This document shows, piece after piece, positions 9,096 through 17,693 of a stretch of DNA of 64,000 nt (its first letter is position 1; each line of letters starts with the position of its first letter). Under the pieces are notes generated by a model. The model saw only the letters and a list, made by a program, of their open reading frames with translations, searched no databases and was not told the DNA's origin. The position numbers were made by a program, and so were the translations under genes. Origin of the DNA: [Clostridium] clostridioforme AGR2157 (GTDB lineage Bacteria; Bacillota; Clostridia; Lachnospirales; Lachnospiraceae); the NCBI RefSeq assembly GCF_000424325.1, contig NZ_KE384163.1:1-64000 (forward strand), read 5' to 3'.

Positions 9096-10115
9096 TTGGA
9101 AAACTTTTCAAAAGAGATGGAAATGATTTTATACCACTCCGACGATGGCGATGTATCAGTTAATGCGTATATAAAAGATGAGACACTTTGGATAACGCAG
9201 AAGGCAATGGCGGAGTTGTTTGGTGTTCAGGTTCCCGCAATCAGTAAGCATCTTAAGAATATTTTTCATGATGGTGAGCTTGAGGAGAGAGTGGTTGTTT
9301 CCAAAATGGAAATAACCACTCCACATGGTGCGATTGATGGAAAAACGCAGACAATGGAAGCAAAATTTTATAATTTAGATGCCATAATATCCGTTGGCTA
9401 TAGAGTGAATTCAAAAAAAGCAACTCATTTTAGAATTTGGGCAACAAAAATTCTGAAAGAATATATGCAAAAAGGGTTTGTGTTGGATGATGATAGGCTT
9501 AAGCAGGGAAAGGCTGCATTTGGGAAAGATTACTTCAGAGAATTACTTGAAAGAGTTCGTTCTATTCGAGCAAGTGAACGTCGGATATGGCAACAAATAA
9601 CTGACATATTTGCCGAATGCAGTATTGATTATACGAAGGATTCTGAGATCGCATATCATTTTTATGCGACTATACAGAATTGTTTCCACTATGCAATAAC
9701 GAGTTGCACAGCAGCTGAAATTGTATATAATAAAGCAGATCATACGAAAGAGCATATGGGACTTACAACATGGAAGAATGCACCAGATGGGCGAATTCTT
9801 AAGTCTGATGTATCAATTGCTAAAAATTATTTAACCGAAAAGGAAATACGACAGTTAGAGAGGGCTGTTACCGGATATTTTGATTATATCGAAGATTTAA
9901 TAGAACGTGAAAATGTGTTTACTATGGAAGAATTTGAGCAAAGTGTAAATGCCTTCCTAGAGTTTCGACAGTTTAAAATTCTTAAAGATAACGGTAAAAT
10001 ATCGCATAAACAAGCATTGGAAAAAGCGTATAGCGAGTATGATGTTTTTAATAGAATACAACCGATTGAATCAGATTTTGATAAAACTGTGAAGCGGATG
10101 ATGAAAGATTTTTGA
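9096..10115 (+). CDS. RhuM-family protein
   Basis: The gene starts with TTG at 9096, 6 bases after AGGGAGGT. The 339-residue protein has the RhuM pattern: an N-terminal beta segment, WITQKAMAELFGV with an HTH-like helix, SKHLKNIF.DGEL, NLDAIISVGYRVNS and RIWATKILKEYMQKGF. A helical C-terminus carries the conserved ERRIWQQITDIF and TFMEEFE-like segments. RhuM proteins (COG3943, named for a Salmonella pathogenicity-island gene) are cytoplasmic and of uncertain function. They are commonly found beside restriction and other defence genes on mobile segments. Here it follows the helicase locus by 390 bases on the same strand and shares its AT-rich composition, but it is not coupled to it. It may be an independent member of the island. 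Confidence 0.88.
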   Translation: MENFSKEMEMILYHSDDGDVSVNAYIKDETLWITQKAMAELFGVQVPAISKHLKNIFHDGELEERVVVSKMEITTPHGAIDGKTQTMEAKFYNLDAIISVGYRVNSKKATHFRIWATKILKEYMQKGFVLDDDRLKQGKAAFGKDYFRELLERVRSIRASERRIWQQITDIFAECSIDYTKDSEIAYHFYATIQNCFHYAITSCTAAEIVYNKADHTKEHMGLTTWKNAPDGRILKSDVSIAKNYLTEKEIRQLERAVTGYFDYIEDLIERENVFTMEEFEQSVNAFLEFRQFKILKDNGKISHKQALEKAYSEYDVFNRIQPIESDFDKTVKRMMKDF

Positions 10116-10145
10116 TACGTAGGGAGAGCAGTTTTAGGCAATTTT

Positions 10146-10279
10146 TTTTTCCGGAAACATGCAGTTGACATTTGGACTGGGGAGCTGTCCTGCCAGGCCC
10201 TGGCAGATGCAGGCAATGCCTTTCCACTAAGCAGGCTGCCTTTTTGGGTTCATTTATTTTTGAGTATTTTTCCGGAAAC
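10146..10279. repeat. 13-bp direct repeat flanking the island/spoVAD boundary
   Basis: TTTTTCCGGAAAC occurs at 10146-10158 and again at 10267-10279. Between the copies is a perfect 7-bp hairpin (CTGCCAG 10190-10196 with CTGGCAG 10200-10206). The repeats sit where AT-rich accessory sequence gives way to the spoVAD gene. No protein was recognised between them. Confidence 0.5.
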
Positions 10280-10329
10280 GAGGGATACTGTAATTATTAC
10301 ATCCTGTCACAGGAAGGAGAGTGCATGAA

Positions 10330-11352
10330 ATGGGACAGATGAAAGGCAAGGCAAGTATTGAATTTGAACATCCCCCGGTCATCATAAGCGCTGGCTCCGT
10401 CGTTGGGAAAAAAGAGGGCGAAGGTCCTCTGGGAAGCCTGTTCGACGAGGTGGAACTGGACGATATGTTTGGTATGGATAATTGGGAACAGGCGGAGAGC
10501 ACCATGCAGAAGAAAACCGCGGACCTGGTCATTGAAAAGGGCGGCATACGAAAGGGTGACCTGCGCTATCTGTTTGCGGGCGATCTGCTGGGGCAGCTCA
10601 TAGCCACATCCTTTGGTACCGTGGATTTGGAGATCCCTCTTTTTGGGCTTTACGGGGCCTGCTCCACCATGGGGGAGGCATTGGGATTGGGAGCAATGGC
10701 AGTCAACGCAGGGTATGCGGACCAGGTCATGTCCATGGCGTCCAGCCATTTTGCCACGGCAGAAAAGCAGTTTCGTTTTCCCCTGGCCTATGGGAACCAG
10801 AGGCCGCCCTCTGCCACATGGACTGTCACGGGCTGCGGCGCCGTGGTTCTGGCAGGAAACCGGAAGGATGGGATGGCCCGCATCGCAGGCATCACAACCG
10901 GACGCATGGTAGACATGGGCGCCAAGGATTCCATGAATATGGGAGCTGCCATGGCCCCGGCAGCGTTCCATACCATTGAACAGAACCTGGAGGATTTCCA
11001 GGTCAATGAGACCTGGTATGATAAAATCATCACCGGGGACCTGGGAGAGGTGGGAAGGACCATCCTGCTGGAGTTTATGAAGAATAAAGGAAGGGACTTA
11101 AGCCGGCTTCACATGGACTGTGGCATGGAGATATACGATAAGGAACAGCAGGACACCCATGCAGGTGGAAGCGGATGCGGCTGTTCCGCCGTTACCCTGT
11201 GCTCCTACATCCTCCCCAAGGTACAGGATGGCACCTGGAAGCGGGTTTTATTTGTCCCTACCGGGGCGCTGCTGTCCTCGGTCAGCTTCAATGAAGGACA
11301 GAGCATACCGGGCATTGCCCACGCAGTCGTCATTGAACATATCGACAGTTAA
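10330..11352 (+). CDS. spoVAD: Stage V sporulation protein AD
   Basis: SpoVAD is part of the SpoVA channel that moves dipicolinic acid into the forespore and out during germination. It has a thiolase-like fold and sits on the outer face of the inner spore membrane. The 340-residue product matches the family's usual length (about 338). Recognisable segments are PPVIISAGSVVGKKEGEGPL, LYGACSTMGEAL (position of the thiolase-like cysteine), SHFATAEKQFRFP and FVPTGALLS. I prefer ATG 10330, because GTG 10321 lies directly against the AAGGAGA ribosome site. It is followed at 12 bases by spoVAE. Unusually, spoVAC, which normally precedes it, is absent; accessory genes lie upstream instead. Confidence 0.95.
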   Translation: MGQMKGKASIEFEHPPVIISAGSVVGKKEGEGPLGSLFDEVELDDMFGMDNWEQAESTMQKKTADLVIEKGGIRKGDLRYLFAGDLLGQLIATSFGTVDLEIPLFGLYGACSTMGEALGLGAMAVNAGYADQVMSMASSHFATAEKQFRFPLAYGNQRPPSATWTVTGCGAVVLAGNRKDGMARIAGITTGRMVDMGAKDSMNMGAAMAPAAFHTIEQNLEDFQVNETWYDKIITGDLGEVGRTILLEFMKNKGRDLSRLHMDCGMEIYDKEQQDTHAGGSGCGCSAVTLCSYILPKVQDGTWKRVLFVPTGALLSSVSFNEGQSIPGIAHAVVIEHIDS

Positions 11353-11364
11353 GGAGGAAATGAT

Positions 11365-11718
11365 ATGGACTATTTAAAAGCATTTATCGTGGGAGGAATC
11401 ATCTGTGCCCTGGTCCAGATTCTGCTGGAAAAGACAAAGATGATGCCGGGGCGGGTCATGGTCACCCTGGTGGTCAGCGGCGCCATACTGGGAGCCATAG
11501 GGCTCTATGAGCCCTTTGCGAAATGGGCAGGGGCAGGGGCCACGGTGCCTCTTCTGGGCTTTGGAAACACTCTCTGGAAGGGCGTAAAGGAGGGAATCGG
11601 AGAGGACGGGCTACTGGGCATCTTTAAGGGCGGACTCACGGCCAGTTCCGCGGGAATATGCGGCGCCCTGGTATTCGGCTATCTGGCGTCCCTTGTGTTC
11701 AAGCCGAAGATGAAGTGA
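11365..11718 (+). CDS. spoVAE: Stage V sporulation protein AE (AEB type)
   Basis: This 117-residue integral membrane protein has about four hydrophobic helices and ends FKPKMK. It matches the short SpoVAE/SpoVAEB family, which with SpoVAC forms the membrane part of the dipicolinate channel. Typical segments are GGIICALVQILLEKTKM, TPGRVMV-like MMPGRVMVTLVVSG, and GLYEPFAKWAGAGATVPL. A GGAGG ribosome site precedes ATG 11365, and the gene follows spoVAD by 12 bases, so the two are cotranscribed. Forespore (sigma G or F) control is expected from the family but I could not identify a convincing promoter. Confidence 0.93.
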   Translation: MDYLKAFIVGGIICALVQILLEKTKMMPGRVMVTLVVSGAILGAIGLYEPFAKWAGAGATVPLLGFGNTLWKGVKEGIGEDGLLGIFKGGLTASSAGICGALVFGYLASLVFKPKMK

Positions 11719-11754
11719 TGAAAATTAATATGGAAAGCATGAAAGTAATAAGGG

Positions 11755-11835
11755 CGGCAACCGAATAAAAGGTGGCAGCAGAATAGATGGCAGCAGAATA
11801 GAAAGAAACAGAATAGAAGGCAGCAGCAGAATAAC
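11755..11835. repeat. Short degenerate tandem repeat downstream of spoVAE
   Basis: About five imperfect copies of a roughly 15-base unit related to GGCAGCAGAATAGAA run through this stretch between the spoVAE stop and the terminator. It has no coding support on either strand; a minus-strand frame gives only a low-complexity Tyr/Ser/Ala peptide. Confidence 0.6.
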
Positions 11836-11836
11836 G

Positions 11837-11885
11837 AAAAAACCGGGACACAGCCGTCATCTGACGGCTTGCGTTCCGGTTTTTT
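11837..11885. terminator. Bidirectional terminator between spoVAE and the PBP gene
   Basis: AAAAAACCGG (11837-11846) pairs with CCGGTTTTTT (11876-11885), enclosing a perfect 8-bp stem AGCCGTCA/TGACGGCT (11852-11859, 11862-11869). A T-run is present on both strands, which suits the convergent genes. Confidence 0.9.
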
Positions 11886-11923
11886 AAAATGATTTCTGTC
11901 AGTACTGGATTTTCAAACACGCT

Positions 11924-14617
11924 CTAGTAAGGCCGGTTGCCCGGGCCAAACCCTTCCGTGGATTCCGGCGAGGCCTGATAACCCGGACCGATTGGAGTCA
12001 CGGTAGGACCTGTATTTCCGGGATCATTGGTGTTTGGCGGAATGATGGTGGAAACGTCGGAGTGGATGGTGCAGTAGCCTGGGATAGCAAATACGGAATC
12101 ATCCGTAGCTCCCTCCTCGCCCTCCGGCAGTGTCATGCATACCCTGGTAGTCTTTGTGGGACAGTAGGGAGTGGGGCGCATGCCTGATTCCGCGCATACG
12201 GTAACCTCCACATGCTTGTCGCAGACTTCCGTGGGAGCGGTTCCCTTTGCAAAATACTCAGTGTAGACGGCATTTCCCCTGGGGTCGTGGTTGCAGACAC
12301 CGGAGACAGCTCTCTTGCCGGATTTGCGGCAGATTTCCGCGGTCTCGATACTGTCCGGCACCGCAAAGCCCGGGTCTGACATGCCCTCGTGGACACGGTT
12401 CATGATGTTGCGCCAGATGTCCTTGTGGAAGGTGGTGCCGCCGTTGTTCACGCCGCCGTGCTTAAGCTTCTGGTTGTTGTCACATCCGCCCCATATGCCG
12501 GCGGTGTAATAAGGCGTATAGCCCACGAACCATACATCGTTGTTGGAGGTGGTGGTGCCGCTCTTGCCGGCCGCAGTCATGCCTGTCAAGGCAGCGCGGG
12601 TGCTGGTGGAGTTGATGGACACGCCCGGGCGGGTGAATTTTCGGTTGCTCTTCATGGATTCCGACATGGCGTCCGTTAAAAGGAAGGCAGTGGAATCCTT
12701 CAGCACCTGCTTTGTCTCCGGTTCATTGTCTATGAGGACCTTTCCGTTGTGGTCCAGTATCTTGGTGAAGAAACGGGGCTTTGTGTACACGCCGCCGTTG
12801 GCAATGGAGGCATAGGCCGTGGTCAGCTCCAGATTGGAAACGCCCTTTGTGATGCCGCCCAGGGCAGTGGCTGCTCCCAGGTCGTCCTTTGTAAGGGAGG
12901 TAATGCCCATGTTCTCTGCGTACTCCACGCCAAGCTGAGGCGTGACTGTCTCCATAAGGCAGCGCACAGCCACAATATTCATGGAGTAGATGATGCCGTC
13001 CCGGATGCTGGAGTAACCGGTAAAGCCATAGCCGGAATTCCACCAGTTCCGGAAGGTCTTGGTTCCTATGGTATAAGGCGCGTCGTAGTAGACAGTGCCC
13101 AGGGTGGCTCCGCAGGCATCCAGGGCAGGCGCGAAGGCCGTGATAACCTTAAAGGCGGAGCCTGGCTGGCGGTATACGTTGCTGGCGCGGTTTAGGGTAA
13201 GACTGGCCGTCTTTTCGCCGCGGCCGCCGCACAGCGCCTTGACCTCGCCTGTGTGCTGGTCTAACAGAACGAAGGAAGCCTGCGGCTGTAAAATCAGGTT
13301 CTGGCGCTCGCCGATGATTTCATCGCCATCCTTTAAAAGCCATGCCTTATACTGGTCAATGTCATCCTGGACCGCTTCCTTGGAGGCATAGAGTCCCTCA
13401 AAGGAGGAATCTCCCAGCACGCTCTTGCGGAAGGTGCGCAGGTTCTCCTCTGAATAGTGCTCCGTGGTGCCGTCCGCGTGAGTAATGGAAAGCCTGTATT
13501 CCACAGAATACTTGGCAACGGAATAGTTGTCCGGGTTATTGATCTCCTCGTCCACAATGGCCTGTAAGGCCGGGTCCTGGGTGGTATAAATCTGGAGTCC
13601 GCCGGAATACAGGAGATTGCTGGCCTGGCTTTCCGTGTAATCCAGCTTTTCCATCAGGGCACTGATGACCTGCTCAATGAGCTCGTCCGTAAAATAACTG
13701 TAATGGCTGTTGGCCCCTTTGGTGGCTGTATCCACGTTCTGTATCCTGTCGTATACATCATCTGCCAGGGCCTCCTCCTGCTGGGCCTTGGTGATATAAT
13801 CCTGCTCATACATATACTGGAGTACGATTCTTCGGCGTTCCGCATTGTTTTCGCGTCCTGATATGGGATTGAGTCTGGAGGGATTCTTGGTGATGGATGC
13901 AAGCACTGTACACTCGGAGAGGGTCAGGTCTGAAACGTCCTTGTTGAAATAGCGTTTGGCCGCCACCTTTACTCCCAGGGTGTTGTTGCCCAGGTTGATG
14001 GTGTTGAGATAGTTGGTGATAATCAGCTTCTTGGTATCTTCCTTGCTCATGCCAGAATTCTTTTCCAGCTGCACGGCAAGGTACTGTTCCTGCAGTTTAC
14101 GCTCAATCCTGGCTCCCCAGCCGGATTCCATTCCTCCGGAGAACACGTTGTTCTTGATGAGCTGCTGCGTTATGGTGCTTCCGCCGCCCGCATAGTCGTC
14201 GCTGACAATGCCCTTTACGGCCCTGGCAATGGAGCGGATGTCGATGCCGTTGTGGGTCCAGAAACGGGAATCCTCAATGGCTACGAATGCGTTTATCAAA
14301 TCCTTTGGAAGTTCCTCGTAGGTGGCTTCCTCACGGTTGGAGCCGCTGGTGACCAGGGTATCCGTCAGGTTCCCGGCAGAGTCGTATACCGCAGTGGCAA
14401 AACGGCTGGGCTGAATATTTAGAATATCAACGGAAGGGGCATTATCTATAATGCCTTTAACCATACCGAAACCGATGGATGCACCCACTACTGCCAGAAA
14501 CAAAAACAGGACAAAAAGCGCCTTAAATATATTAAGGAGCAGCCGTGAAGCGTATTTGCCTGATTTAGAGTGGAGAGACTTAAGCCTGCGCTCAGCCTCG
14601 TACTTTCCATAGTTCAT
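11924..14617 (-). CDS. Class A penicillin-binding protein (glycosyltransferase/transpeptidase)
   Basis: This bifunctional PBP polymerises and cross-links peptidoglycan outside the membrane. ATG 14617 (MNYGKYEAERR) follows AAAAGGAG by 6 bases; the frame is open 40 codons further but without a ribosome site. The 897 residues comprise a basic cytoplasmic tail, one membrane helix (about 24-50), a GT51 domain with EDSRFWTHNGID (Glu about 115) and GGSTITQQL, and a transpeptidase domain. The latter has GSAFK (Ser about 483), SMN (about 545) and KSGTT (about 684). The C-terminus is a Pro/Gly/Thr-rich disordered tail after a cysteine-bearing segment (EVCDKH, PTPYCP). It is convergent with spoVAE and monocistronic. 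Which paralogue (PBP1a or another class A) cannot be decided here. Confidence 0.95.
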   Translation of the reverse strand: MNYGKYEAERRLKSLHSKSGKYASRLLLNIFKALFVLFLFLAVVGASIGFGMVKGIIDNAPSVDILNIQPSRFATAVYDSAGNLTDTLVTSGSNREEATYEELPKDLINAFVAIEDSRFWTHNGIDIRSIARAVKGIVSDDYAGGGSTITQQLIKNNVFSGGMESGWGARIERKLQEQYLAVQLEKNSGMSKEDTKKLIITNYLNTINLGNNTLGVKVAAKRYFNKDVSDLTLSECTVLASITKNPSRLNPISGRENNAERRRIVLQYMYEQDYITKAQQEEALADDVYDRIQNVDTATKGANSHYSYFTDELIEQVISALMEKLDYTESQASNLLYSGGLQIYTTQDPALQAIVDEEINNPDNYSVAKYSVEYRLSITHADGTTEHYSEENLRTFRKSVLGDSSFEGLYASKEAVQDDIDQYKAWLLKDGDEIIGERQNLILQPQASFVLLDQHTGEVKALCGGRGEKTASLTLNRASNVYRQPGSAFKVITAFAPALDACGATLGTVYYDAPYTIGTKTFRNWWNSGYGFTGYSSIRDGIIYSMNIVAVRCLMETVTPQLGVEYAENMGITSLTKDDLGAATALGGITKGVSNLELTTAYASIANGGVYTKPRFFTKILDHNGKVLIDNEPETKQVLKDSTAFLLTDAMSESMKSNRKFTRPGVSINSTSTRAALTGMTAAGKSGTTTSNNDVWFVGYTPYYTAGIWGGCDNNQKLKHGGVNNGGTTFHKDIWRNIMNRVHEGMSDPGFAVPDSIETAEICRKSGKRAVSGVCNHDPRGNAVYTEYFAKGTAPTEVCDKHVEVTVCAESGMRPTPYCPTKTTRVCMTLPEGEEGATDDSVFAIPGYCTIHSDVSTIIPPNTNDPGNTGPTVTPIGPGYQASPESTEGFGPGNRPY

Positions 14618-14686
14618 AGATTCTCCTTTTCGTACATAATCTGAATAAAATCCGCCCCCCTGCGGACCCTCATACCTATCTTGTAG

Positions 14687-14715
14687 ATTATACACCAATT
14701 TTGTAAAATTGAAAA
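14687..14715 (-). promoter_or_regulatory. Predicted promoter of the PBP gene
   Basis: On the minus strand TTTTCA (14715-14710) and TATAAT (14692-14687) are 17 bases apart, about 70 bases upstream of ATG 14617. The -10 is perfect and the -35 weak. Confidence 0.5.
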
Positions 14716-14730
14716 GGTTTAAATATGCCC

Positions 14731-14759
14731 TTGCCATCGCCTGATATCTATATTATGAT
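14731..14759 (+). promoter_or_regulatory. Predicted promoter of the yigZ-like gene
   Basis: TTGCCA (14731-14736) and TATGAT (14754-14759) are separated by 17 bases. The site is 70 bases before GTG 14829 and back to back with the PBP promoter. Confidence 0.6.
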
Positions 14760-14828
14760 AAAAAATAGGTAAAAAATGTCGAAAGGTGGGGATGGTAACC
14801 CACAAATAACCGTAAAGGAGCCGTAAAA

Positions 14829-15479
14829 GTGGTAGATAGTTACAAAATTCTGTACAAGGGAGGCTCAGGAGAGCTGGCGGAGAAGAAGTCGCGCTTCATA
14901 GCGGACCTGCGCCCTGTGTCTTCAGAGGAGGAAGCCCTGAAATTTATAGAGGAAATCAGAAAGAAATACTGGGATGCAAGACATCACTGTTTTGCCTATA
15001 TTATCGGGGACAGGGGACAGACCGCCCGGTGCAGCGACGACGGGGAGCCGTCCCAGACAGCCGGGAAACCCATGATGGATGTGCTGGCAGGGGATGAGCT
15101 CCACGATGTGTGTGCCGTTGTAACCCGGTATTTCGGAGGCACCCTGCTGGGTACGGGGGGACTGGTGCGGGCGTATTCCGGTGCTGTCAAGGAAGGGATT
15201 AAGAACTGCGTCATCCTGGAGAAAAAGCTGGCTGTCCGTCTGAGCATCACCACGGATTACAACGGAGTGGGCAAGATACAATACATTGCGGCCCAGGGCG
15301 GGATCGACACCCTGGATACCCAGTATACGGATAAAGCCGTGTTCACCTTCCTGGTTCCCATAGCAGAGGAGGGGAGATTCACGGCCCAGATTACGGAAGG
15401 AACGGCCGGAAAGGCTGTCATCCGGAGAGAGGATGAGGTATACTACGGCCTTGGTGACAACGGTCTGGTGGTGTTTTAA
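14829..15479 (+). CDS. YigZ/IMPACT family protein
   Basis: The 216-residue protein starts with GTG 14829, 9 bases after AAAGGAG. It has the UPF0029/IMPACT N-terminal domain with the hallmark segments KKSRFIADL, DARHHCFAYIIG, CSDDGEPSQTAGKPM and VVTRYFGGTLLGTGGLVRAY, then a smaller ferredoxin-like C-terminal domain. Family members (E. coli YigZ, B. subtilis YvyE) are cytoplasmic; their eukaryotic relative IMPACT modulates translation control, but the bacterial role is not settled. It is transcribed alone between the PBP gene and typA. Confidence 0.93.
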   Translation: MVDSYKILYKGGSGELAEKKSRFIADLRPVSSEEEALKFIEEIRKKYWDARHHCFAYIIGDRGQTARCSDDGEPSQTAGKPMMDVLAGDELHDVCAVVTRYFGGTLLGTGGLVRAYSGAVKEGIKNCVILEKKLAVRLSITTDYNGVGKIQYIAAQGGIDTLDTQYTDKAVFTFLVPIAEEGRFTAQITEGTAGKAVIRREDEVYYGLGDNGLVVF

Positions 15480-15589
15480 GAGGAATTAGGATCCGAAGCA
15501 GATTCCCATACCAAAGTTTTGAGCCGGTCCAATAGGACGCTGTGGGATGGGAAAAATAGCGTGAATTAGCGGAAATGGTGCAAAATCCC

Positions 15590-15618
15590 TTGCAATATCA
15601 ACACACCAATGCTATACT
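15590..15618 (+). promoter_or_regulatory. Predicted promoter of typA
   Basis: TTGCAA (15590-15595) and TATACT (15613-15618) have a 17-base spacer. The site lies 47 bases before ATG 15665. Confidence 0.6.
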
Positions 15619-15664
15619 ATAAAACCGTGGCTGTAGACGTATATAATAAGGAAGAGTAATCACT

Positions 15665-17497
15665 ATGAAGATGAAAAGAGAAGATGTAAGAAATATCGCT
15701 ATCATTGCCCATGTAGACCATGGTAAGACCACATTAGTAGACCAGCTGCTGAGGCAGAGCGGCGTGTTCCGCGTGAATCAGGAGGTACAGGAGCGTGTTA
15801 TGGACTCCAATGACCTGGAGCGTGAGAGAGGAATCACCATTCTGTCCAAGAACACGGCTGTATTTTATAAAGACACAAAAATCAACATCATCGATACACC
15901 AGGACACGCTGATTTCGGCGGCGAGGTGGAGCGTGTGCTCAAGATGGTGGACGGCGTTGTGCTGGTAGTGGATGCCTATGAGGGACCCATGCCCCAGACA
16001 AAGTTCGTGCTTCAGAAGGCGCTGGATCTGAACCTGTCCGTCATCGTATGTATCAACAAGATTGACAGGCCTGAGGCCAGACCTGCGGATGTCATTGACG
16101 AGACGCTGGAGCTGATGATGGACCTGGATGCAACGGACGAGCAGCTGGACTGCCCCTTTGTCTATGCATCTGCCAGGGCCGGATTTGCAAAATACAAGAT
16201 TGAGGACCCGGAAGTGGACATGAGTCCTCTGTTTGAGACCATCATAAACCATATCCCGGCTCCGGAGGGAGACCCGGATGCGGAGACACAGGTACTCATA
16301 AGCACTATTGACTACAACGAGTTCGTAGGCCGAATCGGCATCGGACGGGTGGACAACGGGGGACTCAAGGTGAACCAGGAGTGTGTTCTGGTAAACCATC
16401 ACGATCCGGATAAGTTTAAGAAAATTAAGATAGGAAAGCTCTATGAGTTTGACGGGCTTAAGAGGGTGGAGGTGCAGGAGGCCGGTATTGGTTCCATCGT
16501 TGCCATCTCCGGTATCGCCGACATCCATATCGGCGACACCATCTGTTCCCCTGAGAACCCGGAGTCCATTCCATTCCAGAAGATATCTGAACCAACCATT
16601 GCCATGTATTTCATGGTCAATGACAGCCCGCTGGCAGGCCAGGAGGGTAAATATATCACCTCCCGCCATCTGCGTGACCGTCTGTTCAGGGAGCTTAACA
16701 CGGACGTGAGCCTGCGGGTGGAGGAGACTGATTCCGCAGACTGCTTCAAGGTGTCTGGCCGCGGTGAGCTTCACCTGTCCGTTCTGATTGAAAACATGCG
16801 CCGCGAGGGCTTTGAGTTTGCTGTCAGCAAGGCAGAGGTACTCTATAAGTACGATGAGAGAAACCGCAAGCTGGAGCCCATGGAGCTGGCTTATGTGGAT
16901 GTGCCTGAGGAATACACAGGCGTAGTCATCCAGAAGCTGACCAGCCGCAAGGGCGCCCTTCAGGGCATGAGCCAGGCAGCAGGCGGCTATTCCAGGCTGG
17001 AATTCTCCATTCCATCCAGAGGACTCATCGGCTACCGCGGCGACTTCCTGACAGATACAAAGGGAAATGGTATCCTGAATACCATTTTTGACGGATACGC
17101 AGAGTACAAGGGCGATTTATTCTACCGTCAGACCGGCTCCCTTATTGCCTTTGAGGCAGGCGAGGCCATTACCTACGGTCTTTTCAATGCCCAGGAAAGA
17201 GGCACCCTGTTCATCGGACCGGGCGTCAAGGTGTATTCCGGCATGGTAGTGGGTCAGAGCCCTAAGGCAGAGGACATTGAAATCAATGTCTGCAAGACAA
17301 AGAAGCTGACCAACACCCGTTCCTCCAGCGCTGACGAGGCACTTAAGCTGACACCGCCTAAAATCATGAGCCTGGAGCAGGCCCTGGACTTCATTGATAC
17401 GGATGAGCTTCTGGAGGTGACTCCGGAGAGCCTGCGCATCCGCAAGAAGATTCTGGACTCAACCCTGAGAAAAAGGGCTTCATTTAAGAACAAATAG
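15665..17497 (+). CDS. typA: Ribosome-associated GTPase TypA/BipA
   Basis: TypA is a translational GTPase of the EF-G/LepA superfamily that binds the 70S ribosome and supports assembly and growth under stress. The 610-residue length is standard. The G domain has [10 protein letters not shown] (about 15-24), RERGITI (switch I), [14 protein letters not shown] (G3) and CINKIDR (G4), followed by a beta-barrel domain 2 and two alpha/beta domains. The C-terminus shows the family segments [15 protein letters not shown] and [19 protein letters not shown] 15665 is chosen with GGAAGAG upstream. The gene is monocistronic, ending in the hairpin at 17526. Confidence 0.97.
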   Translation: MKMKREDVRNIAIIAHVDHGKTTLVDQLLRQSGVFRVNQEVQERVMDSNDLERERGITILSKNTAVFYKDTKINIIDTPGHADFGGEVERVLKMVDGVVLVVDAYEGPMPQTKFVLQKALDLNLSVIVCINKIDRPEARPADVIDETLELMMDLDATDEQLDCPFVYASARAGFAKYKIEDPEVDMSPLFETIINHIPAPEGDPDAETQVLISTIDYNEFVGRIGIGRVDNGGLKVNQECVLVNHHDPDKFKKIKIGKLYEFDGLKRVEVQEAGIGSIVAISGIADIHIGDTICSPENPESIPFQKISEPTIAMYFMVNDSPLAGQEGKYITSRHLRDRLFRELNTDVSLRVEETDSADCFKVSGRGELHLSVLIENMRREGFEFAVSKAEVLYKYDERNRKLEPMELAYVDVPEEYTGVVIQKLTSRKGALQGMSQAAGGYSRLEFSIPSRGLIGYRGDFLTDTKGNGILNTIFDGYAEYKGDLFYRQTGSLIAFEAGEAITYGLFNAQERGTLFIGPGVKVYSGMVVGQSPKAEDIEINVCKTKKLTNTRSSSADEALKLTPPKIMSLEQALDFIDTDELLEVTPESLRIRKKILDSTLRKRASFKNK

Positions 17498-17525
17498 ATA
17501 AAAATCGACATTTTGTAAGCGAAAT

Positions 17526-17568
17526 GGCGAATCCTGTCGAACGATTCTGGCGGGATTTGCCTTATTTT
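17526..17568 (+). terminator. Terminator after typA
   Basis: GGCGAATCC (17526-17534) pairs with GGATTTGCC (17553-17561) with one G-U pair, followed by TTATTTTTT. Confidence 0.75.
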
Positions 17569-17693
17569 TTGTTCTATTATGGCATTTCCCCTCATAAACT
17601 ATCAATGTGCCGTACAAAAGCAAGAGAATAAAAGGATGAAACAAGTAAAACGGCAGAATGAGAAATATTTTAGAAGCGAAGAGGAGATGTACT

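Noticed and set aside
10146-10279. 13-bp direct repeat considered as attL/attR of the island
   Set aside because: Both copies lie on the same side of the island only 121 bases apart, and no integrase gene is present.
10116-10329. Open frame continuing after the rhuM stop up to spoVAD, considered as a spoVAC remnant
   Set aside because: About 68 codons are open in the frame directly after the stop, but the peptide has no start and no resemblance to the membrane helices of SpoVAC.
10297-10971. 224-codon minus-strand frame over spoVAD
   Set aside because: Antisense to a clear spoVAD; composition (His, Gly, Cys) is that of a shadow frame.
15734-16774. 346-codon open frame on the minus strand inside typA
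   Set aside because: It lies wholly antisense to typA, encodes a His/Leu/Val-rich peptide of no known type and has no ribosome site; it is a by-product of typA codon use.
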